A DNA stretch of 9,017 bases. It comes from an uncultured Oscillospiraceae bacterium (GTDB taxonomy: Bacteria > Bacillota > Clostridia > Oscillospirales > Ruminococcaceae). The DNA is taken from contig CAJTMU010000094.1 of assembly GCA_910577365.1 (NCBI GenBank), positions 1 to 9,017 on the forward strand, given 5' to 3'. Of the stretch, positions 1-4,399 are shown one piece after another. The translations under genes and the position numbers were made by a program. Numbering within the stretch: position 1 is the first letter of the stretch; the number at the start of each line of letters is the position of its first letter. The notes beneath the pieces were generated by a model. It was given only the letters and a program-made list of their open reading frames with translations. It had not been told where the DNA came from and did no database searches.

Positions 1-237
1 TATAACGTACCAGCCCAAGCGCTCTTTAAGCCACTTCATGCTTATGGGCTGTCCGAATACGCTTATTATGGTGCTCGCGTCGTTCTTTATCTTGGTTTCA
101 TGTGTGTACATCTCCCCGAATCCGTTGTCGCAGGTCGTTGTTGTGTACAGAACAAGATTGTTGTAATCTACCATTCTAAGCGTTTGCTTGTCCAAGAACT
201 GCCCCGCTTTTATCTGCGCGCCTATCAGTTTTTCCAT
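1..237 (-). CDS. Hypothetical protein, C-terminus cut by the window edge
   Basis: An open frame of 79 codons runs leftward off the window with no stop, so only the N-terminus is seen. It begins MEKLIGAQIKAGQFLDKQTL and continues with a TTTTCDNGFGEMYTHETKI stretch and a KWLKERLGW segment. The start at 237 is supported by an AGGAGGTG ribosome binding site at 243-250, which lies inside the last codons of the upstream 64-aa gene; only two bases separate that gene's stop from this ATG. The two are therefore one operon and probably translationally coupled. I do not recognise the family and see no signal peptide or membrane segment in the visible part. The neighbourhood suggests a mobile-element accessory gene. 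Confidence 0.6.
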   Translation of the reverse strand, partial: MEKLIGAQIKAGQFLDKQTLRMVDYNNLVLYTTTTCDNGFGEMYTHETKIKNDASTIISVFGQPISMKWLKERLGWYVI

Positions 238-239
238 TT

Positions 240-434
240 TTACACCTCCTCAGGGTAAAGCATTGCATGAAGTTCGCGTAAAAAATCCGTCGTATAACTG
301 CTTAATTCGGAGGGAGAAGCAGCGTGTACTATTTCAACCATCAGCCGATGGCGCTCCTTAAATTCTTCCTCCGTGTATGGGTTCGGGCTGCAATCCTTTA
401 ACCGTTTGTCTAACTCGTCAAATGTTACTTCCAT
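240..434 (-). CDS. Small hypothetical protein, 64 aa
   Basis: A 64-residue, highly charged protein (MEVTFDELDKRLKDCSPNPY...). The segment from about residue 20 to 35 (TEEEFKERHRLMVEIVHAA) looks helical, and the C-terminus ends LHAMLYPEEV. There is no membrane segment or recognisable domain. A GGAGAAAGGA stretch upstream of 434 is a reasonable ribosome binding site, and its own last codons supply the AGGAGGTG of the next gene. It lies between the 105-aa membrane protein and the cut-off gene on the same strand, so the three probably form one operon. A similar charge pattern is common in small plasmid or conjugative-element proteins, but that is only an impression; the function is unknown. Confidence 0.6.
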   Translation of the reverse strand: MEVTFDELDKRLKDCSPNPYTEEEFKERHRLMVEIVHAASPSELSSYTTDFLRELHAMLYPEEV

Positions 435-542
435 CTTTTCCTTTCTCCGCTTTCGGCTTTGCGGCTTGCCGTTTTTCTTTGACCCTTTCGGGCTGGCGGC
501 GGTTTTATTTTTCCTCGCAACCGCTAAACGAGGTTAGAGAAA

Positions 543-860
543 TCAGACCTTTCGGTTGAATGGTGGCTGTTTTTTCGGCGGGTATAGGTGTATTACCCTG
601 CCATATTTCAAGCGGTGATATATACGACGAATAACGTCCTCAAGTAAATCAATCAGAAGCAAGCCAAAACGACCAAGCCATACGGTACAGAAAATAATAA
701 TAATGGAAAAAATCAGAAAATAAAGGAACAGGGGAGCAAAAGCATATTCAACAAAATATGCGAGTTCCTCGCCGCTTTCAAAAAATCCGTCCTCTACCGC
801 CTGCCGGAGATTATCCCCGATCCAGCCGCTCATCAACCATTCCGTAATAAAATCGGGCAT
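543..860 (-). CDS. Small single-pass membrane protein of unknown function, 105 aa
   Basis: I chose the ATG at 860 because GGGAGG (about 871-876) sits 8 nt upstream of it; the in-frame GTG at 869 overlaps that ribosome binding site. The N-terminal part (residues 1-36) is amphipathic and acidic (MPDFITEWLM...AVEDGFFESGEE). A strongly hydrophobic stretch follows at about residues 37-61, with an IIIIF core, continued by a second hydrophobic or amphipathic run to about 73 (FGLLLIDLL). The tail is basic (RRIYHRLKYGRV...PPKKQPPFNRKV), which by the positive-inside rule suggests a cytoplasmic C-terminus. It is the first gene of the leftward operon and is served by the promoter at 919-947, with a parS palindrome in its leader. 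No family recognised; holin-like or conjugation-associated small membrane proteins are possible but unproven. Confidence 0.65.
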   Translation of the reverse strand: MPDFITEWLMSGWIGDNLRQAVEDGFFESGEELAYFVEYAFAPLFLYFLIFSIIIIFCTVWLGRFGLLLIDLLEDVIRRIYHRLKYGRVIHLYPPKKQPPFNRKV

Positions 861-877
861 TTCTTTCACCTCCCTAT

Positions 878-893
878 TGTTTCACGTGAAACA
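878..893. promoter_or_regulatory. parS: parS centromere-like site (ParB/Spo0J binding palindrome)
   Basis: The 16 bases read TGTTTCACGTGAAACA, a perfect palindrome that matches the broadly conserved bacterial parS consensus (TGTTNCACGTGAAACA) at every position. It lies between the predicted transcription start (about 912) and the ribosome binding site (871-876) of the leftward membrane-protein gene, so it is also in that gene's 5' leader. ParB/Spo0J proteins load at such sites and spread, aiding segregation of a chromosome or plasmid. No parA or parB is visible here. It could be a chromosomal site or belong to an integrated element; protein binding is inferred from the motif only. Confidence 0.8.
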
Positions 894-894
894 T

Positions 895-939
895 AGTACA
901 AAAATGGGGTATAATGATATTATACCCCAAAAATGTACT
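895..939. repeat. Inverted-repeat operator 1 (GGGGTATAAT / ATTATACCCC)
   Basis: A perfect 10-bp inverted repeat, GGGGTATAAT at 906-915 and ATTATACCCC at 919-928, has a 3-bp spacer centred on 917. It is extended by matching outer hexamers AGTACA (895-900) and TGTACT (934-939) on the same centre. It overlaps the -10 box of the leftward promoter, so a bound repressor would block it. The ATACCCC half-site recurs in operator 2, and the divergent XRE protein is the obvious candidate ligand (inference). Confidence 0.7.
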
Positions 940-947
940 AAAGTCAA
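919..947 (-). promoter_or_regulatory. SigA promoter of the leftward small-gene operon
   Basis: On the minus strand, TTGACT (947-942) and TATAAT (924-919) are separated by exactly 17 bases. Transcription would start near 912 and give a leader of about 50 nt that contains the parS palindrome before the 105-aa protein. The -10 lies inside operator 1 and the -35 touches the edge of operator 2. Confidence 0.75.
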
Positions 948-966
948 TACCCCAAATATGGGGTAT
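947..966. repeat. Inverted-repeat operator 2 (ATACCCC-N6-GGGGTAT)
   Basis: ATACCCC (947-953) and GGGGTAT (960-966) form a 7-bp inverted repeat with a 6-bp spacer. The four half-sites in the region share a longer consensus, ATACCCCA followed by four A/T and TG; the 14-base copies at 922-935 and 947-960 differ at one position. Operator 2 occupies the -35 region of the rightward XRE promoter, which fits autorepression. Confidence 0.65.
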
Positions 967-974
967 GATATAAT
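966..974 (+). promoter_or_regulatory. Extended -10 promoter of the XRE regulator gene
   Basis: TGATATAAT is an extended -10 box (TGN followed by TATAAT). No good -35 hexamer is present at the right spacing, because operator 2 occupies that place; extended -10 promoters often tolerate this. It would give a short leader of about 28 nt before the ATG at 1009. Confidence 0.6.
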
Positions 975-1008
975 TTAGTGAAATAAACAAAAAGGAAGAA
1001 AACAAATT

Positions 1009-1227
1009 ATGCATAAATACCAAAGATTACAGGACCTAAGAGAAGATAAAGACTTAAGACAAATTGATATAGCAAAAAAACTTGAAACCACCCAAAAGCA
1101 ATACAGCAGATGGGAAACAGGAGAATATAGTATACCATTTGAAAAGATAATACAATTAGCCAAAATATATAATGTTTCAATCGACTACATTGCAGGGCTG
1201 ACCAACGACAAGCGGAAATTCTGGTAA
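1009..1227 (+). CDS. XRE-family helix-turn-helix transcriptional regulator, 72 aa
   Basis: A compact Cro/CI-type DNA-binding domain fills the protein. Residues 4-14 (YQRLQDLREDK) form the first helix; residues 17-38 (RQIDIAKKLETTQKQYSRWETG) hold the helix-turn-helix with the typical YSRWETG end of the recognition helix; IPFEKIIQLAKIYNVSIDYIAGLT (42-65) is the classic closing segment. No sensor or dimerisation domain follows, so it resembles small lysogeny or immunity-type repressors of mobile elements. AAAGGAA (991-997) is the ribosome binding site. It is transcribed divergently from the small membrane-protein operon, and the operators at 895-939 and 947-966 cover both promoters, so it probably represses its neighbour and itself (inference). 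Its target is not demonstrated. Confidence 0.9.
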   Translation: MHKYQRLQDLREDKDLRQIDIAKKLETTQKQYSRWETGEYSIPFEKIIQLAKIYNVSIDYIAGLTNDKRKFW

Positions 1228-1233
1228 AAAAAT

Positions 1234-1251
1234 CCCCCGATTTCTCGGGGG
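1234..1251. terminator. Bidirectional Rho-independent terminator
   Basis: CCCCCGA (1234-1240) and TCGGGGG (1245-1251) form a perfect 7-bp stem with a 4-base loop. On the minus strand it is followed by a run of T (1226-1232 read in reverse); on the plus strand by TAATTTTATTT. It sits between the convergent XRE and toxin genes and serves both. Confidence 0.85.
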
Positions 1252-1256
1252 TAATT

Positions 1257-1517
1257 TTATTTGTCATAATGCCCTTTACAAGCGATTATTTCTATCGTAT
1301 CTTCAACAATACGATAAATCAACCGATTAAAACCATCAATATGTCTGCTCCAATATCCTGATAGGTTACCTTTTAACGGCTCGGGATTGCCTATCCCCTG
1401 ATTGCCATTTCGTTCAATATCGGTAAGCAGTTGATTTATTCGTTTAAGAAGCTTTTTATCGGTTGTCTGCCATGATACATATTCTTCCCATGCTTTATCC
1501 TGCCAAATCTTTCTCAT
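1257..1517 (-). CDS. yoeB: YoeB/Txe-family toxin, ribosome-dependent mRNA interferase
   Basis: At 86 aa it lines up nearly end to end with E. coli YoeB (84 aa): a MRKIWQDKAWEEYVSWQ opening, NPEPLKGNLSGYWSRHI in the middle and the ACKGHY end. The residues known in YoeB to be catalytic are present at the same numbers: Glu46 (NPEPLK), Arg65 (FNRLIY) and His83 (KGHY). Proteins of this family dock in the ribosomal A site and cut mRNA, which arrests translation. The start overlaps the antitoxin stop by 4 bases (ATGA), so translation is coupled and the antitoxin is made first. Transcription ends at the 1234-1251 hairpin. The pair may stabilise the element carrying it. All key residues are intact, so it should be active. 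Confidence 0.93.
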   Translation of the reverse strand: MRKIWQDKAWEEYVSWQTTDKKLLKRINQLLTDIERNGNQGIGNPEPLKGNLSGYWSRHIDGFNRLIYRIVEDTIEIIACKGHYDK

Positions 1518-1774
1518 ACGTCAATTATGTCATGCTCCTTTCCGTTCCCAGCCGCCAAATCGGCAATGCGGTACTCTATTTCTGCCGCCTCAGCAGGAGT
1601 AAATCCATTAATGTCAAGGTCTGTAATCTCAAATGGTATTTTATGCCGACGGACAACTGTTTTGGCAAATACACAAAACGCCGTTGTCATGGTCATGCCT
1701 ACCTCTCCGCAAAAACTGTCAAACTGCTTTTTCAATTCTTCGTCCATACGGATATTTACATTTGTTTGTGCCAT
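1514..1774 (-). CDS. RelB/DinJ-family ribbon-helix-helix antitoxin
   Basis: I place the start at the ATG at 1774 (MAQTNVNIRMDEEL...), 86 aa, since AAAGGGGGTG (1781-1790) lies at ideal spacing; the GTG three codons upstream overlaps that site. Residues 3-43 form the ribbon-helix-helix DNA-binding domain: TNVNIRM is the beta strand that inserts into DNA, then EELKKQFDSFCGEVG and the MTMTTAFCVFAKTVV helix. IPFEI (46-50) is the hallmark after the fold in DinJ-like proteins. The acidic C-terminal part (about 51-86) should wrap the toxin. It would neutralise the YoeB-type toxin and, alone or in complex, repress its own promoter. The pairing is of note: E. coli YoeB uses a Phd-type antitoxin, YefM. 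Confidence 0.9.
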   Translation of the reverse strand: MAQTNVNIRMDEELKKQFDSFCGEVGMTMTTAFCVFAKTVVRRHKIPFEITDLDINGFTPAEAAEIEYRIADLAAGNGKEHDIIDV

Positions 1775-1796
1775 GCTATTCACCCCCTTTAACTAT

Positions 1797-1827
1797 ATTA
1801 TATCAAAATTTATTGATAATGTCAATA
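1797..1827 (-). promoter_or_regulatory. Toxin-antitoxin promoter with overlapping palindromic operators
   Basis: On the minus strand TTGACA (1825-1820) and TATAAT (1802-1797) are both perfect consensus boxes 17 bases apart. Two overlapping inverted repeats cover them: TATCAA/TTGATA (1801-1818, 6-base spacer) and TATTGA/TCAATA (1811-1827, 5-base spacer). This is the layout expected for autorepression by a ribbon-helix-helix antitoxin, which binds short palindromic half-sites cooperatively. Binding itself is inferred. Confidence 0.8.
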
Positions 1828-1851
1828 TATTTAATGACAACATAGAAATAT

Positions 1852-1952
1852 AATTCTGCCTTTGGTGTGCACCGTTGAGCCGAAAGGTCGACAAAGCAAG
1901 GGCTTCCCGATCAAGAGGGGCGGTTTTAAGGGAGAAAACAAATTCTGCCTTT
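1852..1952. repeat. Direct repeat pair AATTCTGCCTTT flanking a structured spacer
   Basis: AATTCTGCCTTT occurs at 1852-1863 and again at 1941-1952, 89 bases apart. The enclosed segment holds the GAAA hairpin at 1874-1892 and several purine-rich tracts, and I find no convincing gene: a TTG-started frame here (1875-2081) has no ribosome binding site and no family resemblance. The repeats lie where the accessory block gives way to the recombinase gene, so they might be remnants of an insertion or excision event; this is a guess. Bases 1828-1851 upstream are plain AT-rich sequence. Confidence 0.4.
1874..1892 (+). other. Hairpin with GAAA (GNRA) tetraloop, unknown RNA or chance
   Basis: Read as RNA, GUUGA and CC pair with GG and UCGAC around a GAAA tetraloop at 1882-1885, leaving one bulged G at 1879 and one U-G wobble. 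GNRA-capped stems of this kind are typical of structured RNAs. No promoter or U-tract terminator is obvious beside it, and I cannot match it to a known riboswitch or small RNA class, so it may be part of an unrecognised RNA or accidental. Confidence 0.3.
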
Positions 1953-2013
1953 TTTATGTTGACCGCTGCTGACGTTGCGAAAACAAGGGCAATAATGATG
2001 GCGCTCGTCCCTC

Positions 2014-2117
2014 GCGCAATTGCTGGATATGCCGCATTTCACATCCTGCAAATTATTGCGCTGTTTAGCGGCATGCGCTAAAAGCTATGCAAGCGGAAGC
2101 CATAGCGCAGCGGCGCT
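2014..2117. repeat. Cluster of nested and alternative inverted repeats
   Basis: In about 100 bases there are five perfect inverted repeats: GCGCAAT/ATTGCGC (2014-2020 with 2055-2061); ATGCCGC/GCGGCAT (2029-2035 with 2068-2074); TTTAGCG/CGCTAAA with a 5-base loop (2064-2082); GCTATG/CATAGC (2084-2089 with 2101-2106); and AGCGC/GCGCT with a 4-base loop (2104-2117). The second and third share bases and so are mutually exclusive. No coding frame explains the segment, and it ends about 35 bases before the recombinase promoter. It may be a structured RNA, a protein-binding region or an att/recombination region; none can be chosen from sequence alone. Confidence 0.5.
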
Positions 2118-2151
2118 CTGCTAAGCTTTCACATATCCACTTACCGAACAC

Positions 2152-2180
2152 TTGACACCTGTGCGCCGCTGTTGTATAAT
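2152..2180 (+). promoter_or_regulatory. Consensus SigA promoter of the tyrosine recombinase gene
   Basis: TTGACA (2152-2157) and TATAAT (2175-2180) match consensus at all twelve positions with a 17-base spacer. Transcription would begin near 2187 and leave a leader of about 145 nt before the recombinase ATG. So strong a core promoter implies that control, if any, acts through a repressor or the leader. Confidence 0.85.
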
Positions 2181-2202
2181 GGGGGTAACAAAAAAATATG
2201 CC

Positions 2203-2316
2203 GCGGGGAATTTTATTACTTATGCACAAATAGGCAGCTCCCCTCTTTGGAGAAGCTGCACAAAAAATGCTCCTGAAAAGTTTTTATTTTACGAAATAAC
2301 TTATACAATTCCCCGC
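2203..2316 (+). other. Structured 5' leader of the recombinase mRNA
   Basis: GCGGGGAATT (2203-2212) and AATTCCCCGC (2307-2316) are perfectly complementary and would close a loop of about 94 nt. TTATT (2213-2217) and AATAA just before the right arm could extend it across a bulge. Inside is a GC-rich hairpin, GCAGCT/AGCTGC, around 2232-2258. The right arm ends one or two bases before the AAAGGA ribosome binding site (about 2318-2323), so pairing could limit ribosome access. A short frame, ATG at 2198 followed by ten codons (PRGILLLMHK) and TAG, overlaps the left arm and could be a leader peptide, though its ribosome binding site is poor. No known riboswitch class is recognised. Confidence 0.5.
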
Positions 2317-2330
2317 CAAAGGAAAAAGAT

Positions 2331-3374
2331 ATGAAAAATCAATATGAAAGCGCCCCCCAGATTATTAAGGACTACATTTACTATCAGCAGATAGTAAAAG
2401 GACGTTCCGAGCTTACGGTCAAGAACTATTACGCAGACTTGAGGACATTTTTCCGATTTTATAAAATCAAAGTCGGACGAGCCTCAGCCGACCCCGCGGA
2501 TTTCACAGAAATTGACATTTCGGATATAACCGAAGCAGACGTCAAATCGGTAGATTTGATGTTGGTGCAGGAATTTCTCGTCTATGTGAAAAGCGAACGA
2601 GGAAACGAGCAAAAAGCGAGATATCGCAAAGCGGTCGCTTTAAGGCAGTTTTTTAAATATCTCACCAACCACAAGCACCTGTTCGAGGTCAACCCGATGG
2701 CAAATCTGGAGCTGCCCTCGCCCAAAGCGGCTCTGCCGAAATATCTCACGCTCGAGCAGTCTCTGGAAATGCTCACACACGTTGACACCTCCGCGCAGAA
2801 AAGAGATTACTGCATGATAGTTTTCTTCCTTAACTGCGGAATGCGTTTAAGTGAACTTGTGGGGATAGATCTGAACGATATACGCTCCACCCGCGGCAGC
2901 GGCGGAGAGCTTGTCTATACACTTAAAGTGCTCGGAAAAGGCAGCAAGGAACGTATAATTTACCTTAACGACGCTTGTGTAAACGCTTACATGGATTACC
3001 TCGCGCCTGACGAAAGCGACCCCGACGTGAGAGCGGCAGCAGGAAACCGAAATATGTCCGCCAGATGCGACGCTCTGTTTCTCAGCAAACGCGGAACGCG
3101 GATAACAAACCGCCGCGTCGAGCAGATAGTTGACGAGTGCCTGAGAGCCTGCGGGCTGGACAATGTGGGGCTTTCTCCCCATAAGCTGCGCCATACCGCG
3201 GCTACACTTATGTACCAGAACGGCGTGGACGTAAGAGTGCTGAAAGAGGTGCTCGGACATGAGAACCTCAATACCACCCAGATTTACACACACGTAGCCA
3301 ATTCCCAGCTTGAGCAGGCTATGAAACAAAACCCGCTCTCCAAGGTCGACGGCAACAAGCATAAGGATAAATAG
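2331..3374 (+). CDS. XerC/XerD-type tyrosine recombinase, 347 aa
   Basis: A site-specific recombinase that cuts and rejoins DNA through a phosphotyrosine intermediate. The N-terminal core-binding (SAM-like) domain covers about residues 8-125 (KDYIYYQQIVKGRSELTVKN...YRKAVALRQFFKYL). The C-terminal catalytic domain, about 137-330, has the full catalytic set: Arg172 (CGMRLSEL), Lys206 (GKGSKER), His284 and Arg287 (HKLRHTAA), His310 (LGHENL) and nucleophile Tyr319 (TQIYTHV). It is longer than typical XerC/D (about 300 aa) mainly through an insert near 226-246 and a lysine-rich tail. AAAGGA precedes the ATG. It could be the housekeeping dimer-resolving enzyme, which the neighbouring aro genes favour, or the integrase of the accessory block on its left. 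No convincing terminator follows it. Confidence 0.93.
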   Translation: MKNQYESAPQIIKDYIYYQQIVKGRSELTVKNYYADLRTFFRFYKIKVGRASADPADFTEIDISDITEADVKSVDLMLVQEFLVYVKSERGNEQKARYRKAVALRQFFKYLTNHKHLFEVNPMANLELPSPKAALPKYLTLEQSLEMLTHVDTSAQKRDYCMIVFFLNCGMRLSELVGIDLNDIRSTRGSGGELVYTLKVLGKGSKERIIYLNDACVNAYMDYLAPDESDPDVRAAAGNRNMSARCDALFLSKRGTRITNRRVEQIVDECLRACGLDNVGLSPHKLRHTAATLMYQNGVDVRVLKEVLGHENLNTTQIYTHVANSQLEQAMKQNPLSKVDGNKHKDK

Positions 3375-3408
3375 CTTGGTGAAATTATCCAAAATAATCA
3401 TTATACTA

Positions 3409-3437
3409 TTGACATTTTCGTAGAATTGGAGTACAAT
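3409..3437 (+). promoter_or_regulatory. SigA promoter of the hydrolase-aro operon
   Basis: TTGACA (3409-3414) and TACAAT (3432-3437) are 17 bases apart, 34 bases after the recombinase stop. Transcription from about 3444 would give a leader of about 60 nt before the hydrolase-like gene at 3506 and could run on through aroB. I see no strong fold or operator in the leader. Confidence 0.75.
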
Positions 3438-3505
3438 TATATGGTATAAGGTTTGAAAGGTATACATGCTTTTTGCCGCACAAATTGTTTGAGGGGGATA
3501 ATTTA

Positions 3506-4396
3506 ATGCCGAAGTGTCGTGTAAATGATATCGATATTATGTATGAAGCATACGGCAATGGTGACACTGTTGTATATCTCCAGTCGGTGCTTGGCGGCAT
3601 CAATCCCGGGGCATATTATTTTGCGGGCAGACTTTCGCGGAGCTTCAGGGTGATTATCTGGGACGGTCCTAATTGCGGGCAGTCGGGCACGGTAATAAAA
3701 GATACCCCAAGCGAGTATCATCTTGCCTGTGAATATTTAGCGGGGCTTTTAGATGTTCTCGGAGAAAGCTCTGTGCATATCGCGGGCTGTTCGGGCGGCG
3801 GAGAAATGGGGCTGTTGTTTTCCGCTCTATATCCCGACAGGGTTAAAAGCCTTGCTATGTACCGCCCCACCGACACTTCCACCGAAATGGAACATATGAT
3901 AATCAAGGCGCGCTATTTTGATATAGCGGACGCGGCGGCAATATCAATGCGCGAGGCTGTGAGATATTCAGAAGATCCTCCGCCGAACAGGTGGTCGGGA
4001 ATTTCACACTGGCTTGCGGAATTGTATCGAAAAGACAGCGAAAAGATACTCGGAATGAATAACAGGGATTTTTCCCGGATAATTACCAACTGGGGAAAAT
4101 GGATGGGAAACCCCGGTTTTTACAGAGCGAATTTAAGTGATGACAGCCTTGGGCAAATAAAAATTCCCGTATTGATCTGCCCGTGTCCGGACGATTATCA
4201 CCCCGAAAGGCTTGCCGAAGATCTGAATAAAAATTTGCCGCGTTCCGTTTGTGTTCCCGTAGGAAAATATCGTTCCGTAAATGAGATATACAATGCGGAA
4301 TATGATGAAAATCCATTTGGCGGCTTTGCCGATTTTGTTAATGAGTATGAGAGGTTTGCGGAGAATGTCGCGGAAAATTCTTATACAAAGGAGTAA
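3506..4396 (+). CDS. Alpha/beta-hydrolase-fold protein, catalytic histidine not evident
   Basis: The start at 3506 is chosen because GAGGGGGA (3491-3498) lies 7 nt upstream, giving 296 aa. Fold landmarks appear in order: the first strands with TVVYLQSVLGG (residues 21-31), the FRVIIWDGPNCGQSG turn (47-61), and the nucleophile elbow IAGCSGGGEMG with Ser96. An acid in CPCPDDYHP (Asp229 or Asp230) follows the strand IKIPVLI. Family members normally carry a GH-type catalytic histidine near the C-terminus, but no histidine occurs after His232, which sits in the acid loop. Activity may therefore be lost, altered, or use His232. The stop is 3 bases before aroB and its last codons hold aroB's ribosome binding site, so they are cotranscribed and probably coupled. 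It has no known role in shikimate synthesis; the substrate is unknown. Confidence 0.82.
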   Translation: MPKCRVNDIDIMYEAYGNGDTVVYLQSVLGGINPGAYYFAGRLSRSFRVIIWDGPNCGQSGTVIKDTPSEYHLACEYLAGLLDVLGESSVHIAGCSGGGEMGLLFSALYPDRVKSLAMYRPTDTSTEMEHMIIKARYFDIADAAAISMREAVRYSEDPPPNRWSGISHWLAELYRKDSEKILGMNNRDFSRIITNWGKWMGNPGFYRANLSDDSLGQIKIPVLICPCPDDYHPERLAEDLNKNLPRSVCVPVGKYRSVNEIYNAEYDENPFGGFADFVNEYERFAENVAENSYTKE

Positions 4397-4399
4397 AAC

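Noticed and set aside
479..520. CCTCG/CGAGG inverted repeat between the 105-aa and 64-aa genes as a terminator
   Set aside because: The stem is only 5 bp with an 11-base loop and is followed by A, not T, on the transcribed strand.
1463..1853. Plus-strand frames over the toxin-antitoxin genes
   Set aside because: They are antisense to two genes with clear family matches, a coupled start and a promoter on the other strand.
1875..2081. TTG-started 68-codon frame on the plus strand
   Set aside because: No ribosome binding site, rare start codon, no recognisable family, and it overlaps the inverted-repeat cluster; most likely a chance frame.
2847..3467. 206-codon minus-strand frame antisense to the recombinase gene
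   Set aside because: It lies over a gene with a full catalytic motif set; the translation has no domain resemblance and is a shadow frame.
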